Made by a program: the position numbers and the translations under genes. 33,008 nucleotides of DNA, taken from NCBI RefSeq assembly GCF_011516835.1, contig NZ_WOTB01000037.1, forward strand, positions 1 to 33,008, in the 5' to 3' direction. The DNA comes from Acetobacter musti. Lineage in GTDB: Bacteria; Pseudomonadota; Alphaproteobacteria; Acetobacterales; Acetobacteraceae. The notes below the pieces were generated by a model. The model was not told the origin of the DNA, did no database searches, and saw nothing but the letters and a program-made list of their open reading frames with translations. How positions within the stretch are numbered: position 1 is the first letter of the stretch; the number at the start of each line of letters is the position of its first letter. This document shows positions 15,201-22,069 of the stretch, one piece after another.

Positions 15201-17390
15201 ATGATGGATGGTGGTTTCCACCCCCAGAACCTCGGCGGTAAAGGCGATGATGTCGCTGACCGGCAGCCAGGGGGCTCCGAGGCGCGCCGTGATTTCGGAC
15301 GGGCGCAGATCGACCGGCTGCACGGCTTCCAGCGCCGTCACATTGCGGGCGTAGCGGGGGTCGGCCCGGGCCGCATCGCGGGCCTGCTCCAGTTTTGTGC
15401 GCACCGCGCCGGAGAGCATCTCATCCGACGTGACCCAGACATCGCGCCCGTCCGTGCTGCGCTCCGGGTCGAGATACACCGCCTCGCCAAGGGCTGCGAC
15501 GACATCGCCTTCGGGCTGTCCCAGAAGCTCTGCGATGCGCGGCATCTCCACGCCGCCCGTTTCATGCAGACAGACCGCCAGGGCATCGTGCGCGGAATGG
15601 ATCTCCGGCTCGACCGGGGCGTGGATCACCCGCTCCGAGAAGATCGGTCCCATCCGGCCCTTCTGTGTCGCCTCGTCATACTCCTCGATCGAGGAGACCA
15701 GCCAGACATCAGGGTCGTCGTAGAACGGCGTCAGGTTCGGCCGCCGCTGGGTCTCGTTCTCCACCCCGGTTTCCGGATCGACGCGGACGGTCACGTTCGT
15801 CAGGTTGATCGGACCGTACTGCCGTACAAAACTGAGATAAGCCCGCTTCAGCTCACCCTGCAGGCGGCCATAAGGCAGGTTTTCCATCTGTGCCCGCAGG
15901 ACCGCCCGGGCGGCATCGCGGAGCGGCACGAGAGCGGAGATGATGCGGGCGTGCTTCTGGAAAATGCCCTCCTTCTGCTCGCCTTTTCTGATCGGGACCG
16001 TCACCGCCTGTCCGTCCGCAATCTGCTGCAGGACGCCCCTGGTGACGAAATACGAGCCTCCCTTCAGGAGGGCGCCGTCCGCTGCGGTGCCGACCAGAAC
16101 GTCGGATCCTGCCGGCCTGACGATGCGCTGCTCCGCCGGGGCCGGGAACCGCACATCCTGCCCGATCCGGGCCAGAGCCTCGGGCAGCACGGCATCGGGG
16201 GCGAGCCCGTCCGCCGCCTCGCAGGTGTAATCCGGGCCGAACTGTGTCGTGGTCCAGCCATGACGGCCCGCCACCTGTTCCGGACGGTCGAGGAAATAGC
16301 GGCTGATCACCAGCGGTCCATTGCCCTGGTTGCTCCCGGGCACCTCGCCGGTTTCCAGCCAGTTCTCATCTCCGGGCAGATCGCCGATCCCGCGTTTGCG
16401 GAACACGAGCACATCAATGACCACATCGGTGCCGGCCTCGTTCCGCATCGCGCCGGCAGGCAGGCGCACCGCCCCCACGAGGTCAGCCATCTCCGCGATC
16501 GTGCGGCGGGCGGTGCTGTCGGTCTTGTCCAGCGTGTAGCGGGAGGTCACGAACATCGCGACGCCGCCCGGACGCAGCGCCTCGACGGAGCGGGCAATGA
16601 AATAGTCATGCAGGCTCAGTCCGAGGCGCGCCAGGCCTTCCGGTCCGCGCACGGTGCGATTGGAAAACGGCAGATTGCCAATGGCGAGATCGTATCCGGC
16701 CGCCAGCTTCGCCGTGGTGAAATCCTCGCTGCGGATCCACTGGTTCGGATAGAGTTTGCGCGCGATCCGCGCCGTGATCGAATCATTCTCGATTCCGGTG
16801 AAGGCGATCCGGCCTTCAAGGTTTTCCGGGCGGGCGGCAATGAAGAGGCCGCTTCCACAGCCCGGCTCCAGCACGGAACCGCCTCTGAAGCCCATGCGCA
16901 GCGCCGTATCCCACAGGGCACGCACGATCGTCTTGGGCGTGAAATGCGCATACTGCGTGGCGCGTTTGAGCCCTGCCCGCTCCGCGTCCGTAGTCGTGGC
17001 AAGCAGGCTCTCCCCGATCTCCTCCCATCCGGTCTTAAAGCCGTCCTGGTCGGGCGGAAACAGGTTATTGGCAAGGTCCCCTGCCCCGAAGCCGATAAAC
17101 CGTGACAGCACGACCTGTTCAGCAGCCGTCGCGTTGCGGTCTTCCTCTTCGAGTTCTCTGAGCAGGGCGATGGCCAGCACGTTGTCGCGGGCGCGCTGCC
17201 GCCAGCCTTCTGCCAGGCCGCGTGTGCCGCAGAGACGGAAGTCGGTCTGAGGAATGGCGAGCGAGGCAACGGGTACGGACGAGGCGGGGACGGGAGATGT
17301 TCCCTCTTCTCCTTCGAGTTCGCCCCAGAAGAGATCGCTCTGCGGATCGCCGAGTGCGGTTGTGCCAAAAAGGCTGAGCTGGAGTGACAT
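12288..17390 (-). CDS. Giant DNA methyltransferase / SNF2-type helicase
   Basis: A 1700-aa protein with two enzymatic parts. The N-terminal methyltransferase has the SAM-binding VLEPGCGSG (173-181) and catalytic-type GNLPF (238-242; N-P-P-F variant). The helicase part has Walker A AVGSGKT (about 878-884), a DEAQ box (near 1035), SGSPITNT (motif III) and QREGRIERQGN (motif VI, near 1390). A Glu/Arg-rich helical tail follows, and the last residues are acidic then TAA. Similar fusions occur on plasmids, mobile islands and phages, where DarB of phage P1 protects DNA from type I restriction. Residues 4-8 are QLSLF, a perfect match to the sliding-clamp binding consensus. ATG 17390 is preceded by CGGAG. 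It is followed by the ParB-like gene 170 bp downstream. An antirestriction role is inference. Confidence 0.88.
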   Translation of the reverse strand: MSLQLSLFGTTALGDPQSDLFWGELEGEEGTSPVPASSVPVASLAIPQTDFRLCGTRGLAEGWRQRARDNVLAIALLRELEEEDRNATAAEQVVLSRFIGFGAGDLANNLFPPDQDGFKTGWEEIGESLLATTTDAERAGLKRATQYAHFTPKTIVRALWDTALRMGFRGGSVLEPGCGSGLFIAARPENLEGRIAFTGIENDSITARIARKLYPNQWIRSEDFTTAKLAAGYDLAIGNLPFSNRTVRGPEGLARLGLSLHDYFIARSVEALRPGGVAMFVTSRYTLDKTDSTARRTIAEMADLVGAVRLPAGAMRNEAGTDVVIDVLVFRKRGIGDLPGDENWLETGEVPGSNQGNGPLVISRYFLDRPEQVAGRHGWTTTQFGPDYTCEAADGLAPDAVLPEALARIGQDVRFPAPAEQRIVRPAGSDVLVGTAADGALLKGGSYFVTRGVLQQIADGQAVTVPIRKGEQKEGIFQKHARIISALVPLRDAARAVLRAQMENLPYGRLQGELKRAYLSFVRQYGPINLTNVTVRVDPETGVENETQRRPNLTPFYDDPDVWLVSSIEEYDEATQKGRMGPIFSERVIHAPVEPEIHSAHDALAVCLHETGGVEMPRIAELLGQPEGDVVAALGEAVYLDPERSTDGRDVWVTSDEMLSGAVRTKLEQARDAARADPRYARNVTALEAVQPVDLRPSEITARLGAPWLPVSDIIAFTAEVLGVETTIHHSAAVACWTVEKRGFLGKAEATSVWGTERRHAGELLEDALTQASPKIWDVWRDGDGNEHRELNTKETEAAKEKLAAIRRAFETWVWQDGERAERLVRLYNDTYNNLVAREFDGSHLRLPGASTTISLRSHQKRVIWRIIAAGGTYIAHAVGSGKTFSMVAAVMEQKRLGLISKAMIAVPGHCLAQMAREFLMLYPTARTLVADETNFVKAKRQRFLARAATGNWDAIIITHDAFKFIPVEGDFERRMIEEQIASFEEVLESVDADDRLSRKRIESMKEKMQAKLEGLSGHKDDLLHLGEIGIDQILVDEAQQFRKLSFATNQSDLKGVDPNGSQRAWDLFVKTRYLAAKNPERPLIMASGSPITNTLAEMWTVSRYMDLEALQKRFLHEFDAWAANFGETRTELELQPSGLYKPVTRFTEFVNVADLMAMYRDFADVVQQDDLRQYVKLPAIRGGRREIIVAPTNDNFRAYQKTLAARIDAIEAREGRPQKGDDILLSVITDARHASIDLRFVAPLAANDDSSKLNLMIGNVFRIWQETTDNRYTDPETGRPYDLPGAVQMIFSDLGTESAMETRGFSAYTWIRDELIRMGVPRAEIAFMQHYKKSAAKQKLFGDLNAGRKRILIGSTATMGTGVNAQQRLKALHHLDVPWLVSDIIQREGRIERQGNQHEEIELYAYAQQGSVDATNWQLLERKQRFIGLAMSGNRSIRRIEDIGGEGGNQFAMAKALASGDARLMQKAGLEADLARLERLAAAHYDDQFAVKRAIERAEREIAGADRLIPLIEADLAVRQPTRGEVFALCREKGNVTEREKAGSWLLSQVRMAAKNGEEGRWTLGQIGGFAVVCEAEPSWIRRSDKRTVDVTLFLEARSGRITITIEEDTKGPGLVSRIEHALLRLDDALRDAIRTREEAERRLPSYQSRLGLPFAEQPMLDEKRAELKALEDDLAATSTEEEAANDDGQDKEKEETAA

Positions 17391-17416
17391 GACCGGGCTC
17401 CGTACAAACGCCGGCG

Positions 17417-17441
17417 CCCGGCCCTGCTCGCGCAGGCCGGG
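17417..17441 (-). promoter_or_regulatory. GC-rich leader hairpin before the giant helicase gene
   Basis: CCCGGCCCTGC and GCAGGCCGGG pair over 10 bp with one bulged base around a TCGC loop. It lies 27 bp upstream of the start codon. No T-run follows on the minus strand. It could affect translation or be a remnant terminator; nothing shows which. Confidence 0.45.
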
Positions 17442-17529
17442 GGATTGCCGGGTTCAGGTTTTCAGGGTGTCAGGAAAGGCTTTTTCTCTTTCCTTCAGCC
17501 TTCATCGCGACCGGGTCGGATGGGGGGAC

Positions 17530-17611
17530 GCAAGGGCGCCGCGCAGCGGCGGCACCGCATCCCGCGCACAGACGGCGAAGCCGGCGAGCACGGGGAGGAG
17601 CCACCCCTTGC
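17530..17611 (-). repeat. Structured intergenic element, copy C (divergent)
   Basis: This 82-bp relative shares the outer stem GCAAGGG (17530-17536) with CCCTTGC (17605-17611) and the identical CGCCGC-GCA-GCGGCG hairpin (17537-17551) with copies A and B. The middle differs in sequence but still forms an arm: GGC-GAA-GCC near 17574-17583, inside a weaker TCCC/GGGGA pairing. It lies 140 bp upstream of the giant helicase start, in the same orientation to its gene as the other two. Confidence 0.65.
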
Positions 17612-17645
17612 GGCACGCCGGCCGACCCGGTGTGGAGATTTTAAC

Positions 17646-17810
17646 TAGGCTCAGGATTATGTGCAGTAATTACTATAATAACTATGATATATATTTTATT
17701 ATATCGTAAGTTTTAAGAGTAATTGAGATTTATCTTTCTAACGTATGAATAATTGTGGAGTGTTTTGTTTATTTTGTTGTTTAAATTATTTTCTCATTGT
17801 TTGTGGCAAG
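17646..17810. other. AT-rich tract, probable DNA-unwinding region of the origin
   Basis: About 165 bp are strikingly A/T-rich compared with the GC-rich neighbours, for example ATGATATATATTTTATTATA near 17681. No open frame of note is present. Placed beside a DnaA box and the iterons, it is the natural candidate for the melting region of the replication origin. Confidence 0.65.
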
Positions 17811-17835
17811 GTTGGCTTTTGCGTGCAAGGGACAA

Positions 17836-17844
17836 TTATCCACA
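17836..17844 (+). promoter_or_regulatory. DnaA box
   Basis: TTATCCACA is a perfect match to the DnaA-box consensus. It lies between the AT-rich tract and the first iteron. Confidence 0.75.
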
Positions 17845-17931
17845 AGGACATCGTTAGAGAGTTATTTTAAGTTGTTAAAGAGTTATAGGGCTGAAAACGC
17901 AATATATATCAATTGGTTATCGTTGGTATTC

Positions 17932-18037
17932 GTGCTCGATGTTCCGAAGATGCGTGCGCGATGTTCTGTTTGGTTTTGTGCGTGATATACCGTTTGAGTG
18001 TGCTCGATGTTCCGAGCGAATGTGCGCGATGTTCCGT
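17932..18037 (+). repeat. Five direct iterons (RepA-binding sites)
   Basis: Five 16-bp repeats of the type GTGCGCGATGTTCCGT start at 17932, 17954, 17978, 18000 and 18022. Spacing is 22, 24, 22 and 22 bp, about two helical turns, so bound RepA would sit on one face. The fifth is the consensus; the third is most diverged (GTGCGTGATATACCGT). With the DnaA boxes and AT-rich tract they define an iteron-controlled origin. Confidence 0.88.
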
Positions 18038-18053
18038 TATCGCAGTGGCAATC

Positions 18054-18073
18054 TGTGGATAATCTGTGGATAA
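18054..18073 (-). promoter_or_regulatory. Two tandem DnaA boxes
   Basis: TGTGGATAA occurs at 18054-18062 and 18065-18073, both perfect DnaA boxes in reverse orientation, 11 bp apart, so one helical turn. They lie just after the last direct iteron. Confidence 0.8.
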
Positions 18074-18188
18074 CTGATAATCGAGTCGTGTGCACGGTCG
18101 TTAAATCGCGGCGCGAGTCGATTATATCTTGCGATTTGCAAGTAAAATCGCGCGGTCTCGCTCGGTTTTAGACCTGGTGCGCAAAAGA

Positions 18189-18365
18189 TCGGAACATCGC
18201 GCACGCAAGTTGCGTGACCTTCGACAGCAACCATGAATGCGGCCATCGGAAAGTGTAAAGAGCAAACATCGGAACATCGCGCACACCATATATAGCGACG
18301 GACTGCAAGTTTCCTGATGAGTGTCCGGCGTTCAGGCACCCTCGATGGATCGGAACATCGCGCAC
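18189..18365 (-). repeat. Three reverse iterons spaced about 80 bp apart
   Basis: TCGGAACATCGCGCAC, the exact reverse complement of the iteron core, occurs at 18189-18204, 18269-18284 and 18350-18365. The starts are 80 and 81 bp apart, about eight helical turns, and the DNA between them is not repeated. They lie between the direct iterons and the 3' end of repA. Inverse sites like these often serve copy-number control. Confidence 0.85.
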
Positions 18366-18376
18366 ATGACGTGGAG

Positions 18377-19210
18377 TCAGATGCTCGCCGCCGTGGGTTC
18401 GCTGTCTCGATGCTCGAATACAACAACAGGCCGTCCACCTCTGGGACCGAGCTCCAGCGCCAATTTATAATCTGGGATCACGTCGTCGTTGATTATCTTC
18501 AAGAGATCTCGTTTGAAGAAACGCAGTTCACGTGATGTCCCAATCTTCTTCGCCAGTTTTTCAAGACTGATTCGCCAGGAGTCTTGGTTGCCAAGATGCT
18601 TACGCCCGATCTCATATAATCGACGACCGAGGCCGCTCTCAAGATCGAAATAGGTGGGATTGATTGTCAGCACGCGTCTCTCTTTGACCAGCGCGCGAAA
18701 CATCCAATCATTCAGAGTAATCTCGATCGCAGCCATAATTTTTCGGCCCGTTGACGTCTTCCGTTCTACCACGCGCCAGGTTTCAATCCAGCCAAAACCC
18801 CGCCGATCTCTCTCGTCCGCTGACTCAATGGAGGTCATGATGTTTGTCGATCGAAGACGGAACAGCGCATCGAGAAGGAGCTCATAGCTGCGTTTTCCTG
18901 TTCCGCGGCCTGTGACGCGCAAGAGATCGTGAGCCGCGAAGCGGACAGTATGATCAACCTCCATCCCGCGTTCGATGCGCTCGTTAATCAATGAGACAAC
19001 ATACAGAAGAACGTCCTTATCCCAGATTGTGGCTAATCCTTTTGGTCCGGGTTCGATCGTAATTTGAGTTCGTCCATCGTCATAAATCAGCGGCTCCATT
19101 CTGGGCTGTTTCTGGATGCTGAAAAACGGGAACTCCATAAGTGCCCTGTCGTCTTTGAGGGGAGCTCCCACAAGGGAGTCGATAAAGAGGTCGGTTTCGT
19201 TTCCAGCCAT
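18377..19210 (-). CDS. repA: Replication initiator RepA (RPA family)
   Basis: A 277-aa plasmid replication initiator of the RPA/RepA type found on alpha- and gammaproteobacterial plasmids. Family-like segments are FPFFSIQKQPR (residues 27-37), IWDKDVLLYVVSLINERIE, and the winged-helix part with LRVTGRGTGKRSYELL and GWIETWRVVE. Later come YFDLESGLGRRLYEIGRKH and a C-terminal LEKLAKKIGTSRELRFFKRD. It would bind the iterons at 17932-18037 and recruit DnaA and helicase. Start ATG 19210 is preceded by GGGAG about 11 nt upstream. An iteron variant at 19233-19248 lies in its leader or promoter, so autorepression is likely. It follows parB by 65 bp on the same strand and may be partly co-transcribed with parAB. 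Confidence 0.92.
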   Translation of the reverse strand: MAGNETDLFIDSLVGAPLKDDRALMEFPFFSIQKQPRMEPLIYDDGRTQITIEPGPKGLATIWDKDVLLYVVSLINERIERGMEVDHTVRFAAHDLLRVTGRGTGKRSYELLLDALFRLRSTNIMTSIESADERDRRGFGWIETWRVVERKTSTGRKIMAAIEITLNDWMFRALVKERRVLTINPTYFDLESGLGRRLYEIGRKHLGNQDSWRISLEKLAKKIGTSRELRFFKRDLLKIINDDVIPDYKLALELGPRGGRPVVVFEHRDSEPTAASI

Positions 19211-19232
19211 AGTTTACCGGCTCCCGAGGAAT

Positions 19233-19248
19233 GTGCGCGAAGTTCCGA
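19233..19248 (+). promoter_or_regulatory. Single iteron-like site upstream of repA
   Basis: GTGCGCGAAGTTCCGA differs from the iteron consensus at one core base. It lies 23 bp before the repA start codon. RepA binding here would repress its own transcription. Confidence 0.7.
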
Positions 19249-19275
19249 ATAGTAGGAGGATGGTGAGGTTAAGGG

Positions 19276-20169
19276 TCAAGGATTTTCGTCCTCGGCTTGC
19301 TCCAGTATCTGGTCAATTTCAGCCCTGAGCATCTGCAGTCGGGTGCGGTCGAGTTCGGTAAGGTTGACATGCTGAGCCCGGACTTGGCTCAGACGGTGGG
19401 CCATTTTTTCGACAGATCCAAAAGTAAAATGCCTTGTTTTGCCCGGTTGTTGCTCTGAGTCCCGAATACCATCCAATTTTCCAAGACGAATGGCTTTGAC
19501 GGTAAGCTGTCCGGATTTTGCTTGCTCGATAAGCTCATTGCGCCGATCTGGGTCTTGAACCCGCGCGAGTTCGACCAGCGCGTTTCTTGCTACCGCGCGC
19601 TCGGACGCTAGTTCATTCAATACCTCCGGGGGCAAGGTCAGAATCTTGAGGATGGCACTGACTTCAGCGCGGCTCTTGCCCAGCGCTTCGGCCGCCTGCG
19701 TCTGAGACCAGCCTTTTTGGGTAATCAGACGATCTATAGCGGTTGCTTCCTCCTGTGGATTCAAATCTATTCTTTGCAGATTTTCTAATAGCGACGCGAT
19801 TTCCGGATCGCCATCGTGTTCAATTCCAAGCATCGTGTTCCAGCCGATGAGCTTTGCGGCGCGCCAACGACGCTCACCCGCTACAATCGTCCATTTCGGA
19901 TGCTTGGCGGTACTGTCCTGTGCTCGCCTGACAAGGATGGGCTGAAGTTGTCCTTCAGCATCCATCGTCTCCGCAAGTTTTGTAATGCTTTCTTCTTCAA
20001 ATGTTTTTCTTGGCTGCTCCGGATCGGGCGCAGTACTGGCGACTTCTACTTCAAAAGTATGTCGAAATCGTCCCCCTTGGCGGATGAAGTTATTGCCAGC
20101 ATCAGAGACTAGTCCCGCAGCCACACCAAGAATGGGTGATGGAGTTTTTGGCTTTCGCTTCGTTGTCAT
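19276..20169 (-). CDS. parB: Partition protein ParB
   Basis: A 297-aa centromere-binding protein. The CTP-binding ParB N-domain shows PDPEQPRKTF (49-57), QLQPILVR and GERRWRAAKLIGW (98-110), then ENLQRIDLNPQEEA (129-142). The central helix-turn-helix is at about 154-176 (WSQTQAAEALGKSRAEVS). A linker and dimerisation tail follow. The ATG overlaps the parA stop by one base (TAATG), so the genes are coupled. The nearest parS candidates are the two identical palindromes at 21372 and 21505. It is the true segregation ParB, unlike the large ParB-like protein at 10187-12118. Confidence 0.95.
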   Translation of the reverse strand: MTTKRKPKTPSPILGVAAGLVSDAGNNFIRQGGRFRHTFEVEVASTAPDPEQPRKTFEEESITKLAETMDAEGQLQPILVRRAQDSTAKHPKWTIVAGERRWRAAKLIGWNTMLGIEHDGDPEIASLLENLQRIDLNPQEEATAIDRLITQKGWSQTQAAEALGKSRAEVSAILKILTLPPEVLNELASERAVARNALVELARVQDPDRRNELIEQAKSGQLTVKAIRLGKLDGIRDSEQQPGKTRHFTFGSVEKMAHRLSQVRAQHVNLTELDRTRLQMLRAEIDQILEQAEDENP

Positions 20170-21191
20170 TAGGGAGTTTCCTCCAAAGTCTGGATTTCGG
20201 CGAGTGGCAGGTCAGTCCTGGATTGAAGTGCTTTGGCGAGATTGAGATACGGGACCGTGGAGTTTGCGGAAGGTGATGCTTCAAGAGCGACGCGTCCAGC
20301 GCGCGCAGCGTGACCGTACACGGCGCTGGCTGGAACTGGCTGCAAGACGGGTGCACGGTCTCTCATCATCAGCCACAAATGATGAAGCACTTCGCGGTCG
20401 ACAGATTTTCTAACGCTGTACTGGGTAGGGAGAATTCCTGCTAATCTTAAACTCGGATTGAGACGTCTCTGGATTTTTCCTATTGTCCCAATAATAAGTC
20501 CGACGCCCATAGTGTCGTAGGGCTCAGTTCTAACGGGCACGATTGCTTCGTCGGCCGCCGCTAAACTCATCCATGTCAGCATTCCGAGATTGGGAGGTGC
20601 ATCTATTACGATCCAGTCGTAATTCGCTCGTGCCGGCTCTAACGCTTCGCGCAGAGCTGCGTCGAAGCCAGGCTCTCGCTTTCCGTCTGTTTCGGCCAAA
20701 TCAATGTGGCTTGCTATGAAATCGAAAGGTAGTGACCGGCCGTCAGGCAGCACACCTGCGTGCACTATCACTTCGGAAATAGGCTTGCCTCCCAGGATCA
20801 GATGGGCGGTGGTTTTCCCCTGGTGGTAAAGGTCAGTGTTCGTGCCAGCTAGGATCCCGGCTGTGGCTGTGGCTTGCGGGTCCATGTCGATCAAAAGAAC
20901 TCGGCAGCCCAACAAAGAGAATGCGTACGCAAGATTGAGTGATGACGTCGTTTTTCCGACACCGCCCTTTTGGTTGGCGAGGACCAAGACTCGCGCTGTA
21001 TCCTGGATAGCGCCAGTCATGCTTTCGATTATGTCGGCGACGTCATCAGGGATAGGTTCCTTATCGTTTTCCCATCGGCTTATTTTGGGTTTGTCATAGC
21101 TTCTGCCTAGCCGACGGTTTAGTTCATCCTTAAGTTCGCCTTGGCTCAAGCGCAGATTTAGCCGGCTGTTGCGAAGTGCCTGCCCATTCAC
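20169..21191 (-). CDS. parA: Partition ATPase ParA with N-terminal HTH
   Basis: A 340-aa ParA of the type Ia layout: an N-terminal Cro/CI-like helix-turn-helix (SRLNLRLSQGELKDELNRRL, then KISRWEN) of about 60 residues, then the deviant Walker ATPase with KGGVGKTT (about 75-82), LLIDMDPQATAT and a DWIVIDAPPNLGML Walker B region. It drives plasmid segregation with ParB, and the N-terminal HTH usually represses the par operon. The start is taken as GTG 21191, eight bases after GGAG; a TTG two codons upstream is possible. A perfect 10-bp inverted repeat (21235-21261) sits just upstream, the expected ParA operator. Confidence 0.94.
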   Translation of the reverse strand: MNGQALRNSRLNLRLSQGELKDELNRRLGRSYDKPKISRWENDKEPIPDDVADIIESMTGAIQDTARVLVLANQKGGVGKTTSSLNLAYAFSLLGCRVLLIDMDPQATATAGILAGTNTDLYHQGKTTAHLILGGKPISEVIVHAGVLPDGRSLPFDFIASHIDLAETDGKREPGFDAALREALEPARANYDWIVIDAPPNLGMLTWMSLAAADEAIVPVRTEPYDTMGVGLIIGTIGKIQRRLNPSLRLAGILPTQYSVRKSVDREVLHHLWLMMRDRAPVLQPVPASAVYGHAARAGRVALEASPSANSTVPYLNLAKALQSRTDLPLAEIQTLEETP

Positions 21192-21234
21192 GTGCAATTC
21201 TCCAGATTCTTAATGCTGCGTTGCTCAACGCCAT

Positions 21235-21261
21235 CAACATCAACAATGATGGTTGATGTTG
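21235..21261. promoter_or_regulatory. Probable par operon operator
   Basis: CAACATCAAC (21235-21244) and GTTGATGTTG (21252-21261) are a perfect 10-bp inverted repeat with a 7-bp spacer. It lies about 44 bp upstream of the parA start, fitting a ParA HTH-binding site. A role as parS cannot be excluded. Confidence 0.7.
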
Positions 21262-21371
21262 TCTTTATATTCCGCGCGGAGTCAAGTTATCGCGTCAACT
21301 ATTTCTATTCGGACTGCGAAAATGTTCGCGTGCGCAGGCGCGCCGCTCCATTGTTCCCATACTGACGATTT

Positions 21372-21391
21372 ATGTTCTGACGTCAGAACAT
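21372..21391. promoter_or_regulatory. 20-bp perfect palindrome, candidate parS site 1
   Basis: ATGTTCTGACGTCAGAACAT is a perfect palindrome occurring twice in the window, both times upstream of parA and in no gene I can support. Plasmid parS sites are typically palindromes of this size near parAB. No match to the chromosomal parS TGTTTCACGTGAAACA is seen, as expected for a plasmid-specific ParB. Confidence 0.7.
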
Positions 21392-21504
21392 CGTATGGAT
21401 GTTACGGGACTGGTCGTGATTGGCTCATACAAAGGGCGGGCGCGGGTTGATTGATGCGTTTCGCCGGTCGACCGGCCTGGGGAGCACTCAGATTGTTGTG
21501 ACCC

Positions 21505-21524
21505 ATGTTCTGACGTCAGAACAT
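21505..21524. promoter_or_regulatory. 20-bp perfect palindrome, candidate parS site 2
   Basis: An identical copy of the 21372-21391 palindrome, 133 bp further from parA (start to start). Flanking bases beyond one extra C are not conserved, so the palindrome itself is the conserved unit. Confidence 0.7.
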
Positions 21525-21682
21525 CCCCGCTGCGCAGTCAGGCTGATCGGGTATCCGGAAGGTCACAACGATGACGACCTATCTTTGCTACGCCCGCGCC
21601 GTCCGAGTGTTTAACTGAATTGATGCTGGTGCACCTGTGCATATTTTTTGTCGGGTCGCGCAAATAATGTTACGGCGTGTCG

Positions 21683-22069
21683 TCAGTTAAGGAGGATAAT
21701 GATTGAGGCGAACTGCACTGCTGCGAGGAAAGTTGATTTCAGTTTATCGTAGCGGGTTGCGATGGCGCGGAACTGTTTGAGTTTATTGAAGAACCGCTCG
21801 ACAAGATTACGTTCCCTGTAAAGAGCGAAGTCGGTTTCGCGCTGCATCGCTCTATTGCGTTTTGACGGTATGACCGGGGTAATCCCGCGCTCTGTCAATC
21901 GGTCGATCAACCTGTCTGCGTCATACGCCCTGTCAGCAAGGAAGGCATCCGGATCGATGTTTTCCAGCATCGGTTCCGCTCGGTTAATATCCGCATCCTG
22001 TCCCGGTGTGATGTCGATCTCCACCGGATTGCCCAGAGCATCGCAGATAGCATGGATCTTTGTGGTCAA
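21683..22069 (-). CDS. IS5-family transposase, orfB (C-terminal part)
   Basis: The 128-aa downstream frame of a two-frame transposase. It carries the second part of the DDE catalytic core: DAFLADRAYDADRLID (second Asp) and NLVERFFNKLKQFRAIATRY (Glu), ending SIIILLN. It is expressed by -1 frameshifting from orfA; its own ATG at 22069 lies past the start of the homologous region, so a separate start is unlikely. The frame is intact. Confidence 0.85.
   Translation of the reverse strand: MTTKIHAICDALGNPVEIDITPGQDADINRAEPMLENIDPDAFLADRAYDADRLIDRLTERGITPVIPSKRNRAMQRETDFALYRERNLVERFFNKLKQFRAIATRYDKLKSTFLAAVQFASIIILLN

Noticed and set aside
12216..17105. Long plus-strand frames (over 600 codons) opposite the giant helicase gene
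   Set aside because: They are antisense shadows of a GC-rich gene with clear motifs on the minus strand; their translations are His/Arg/Pro-rich and show no domain.
17932..18365. CRISPR-like array of short repeats
   Set aside because: The repeats are 16 bp with very short or uneven spacers and lie beside repA with DnaA boxes; they are iterons.
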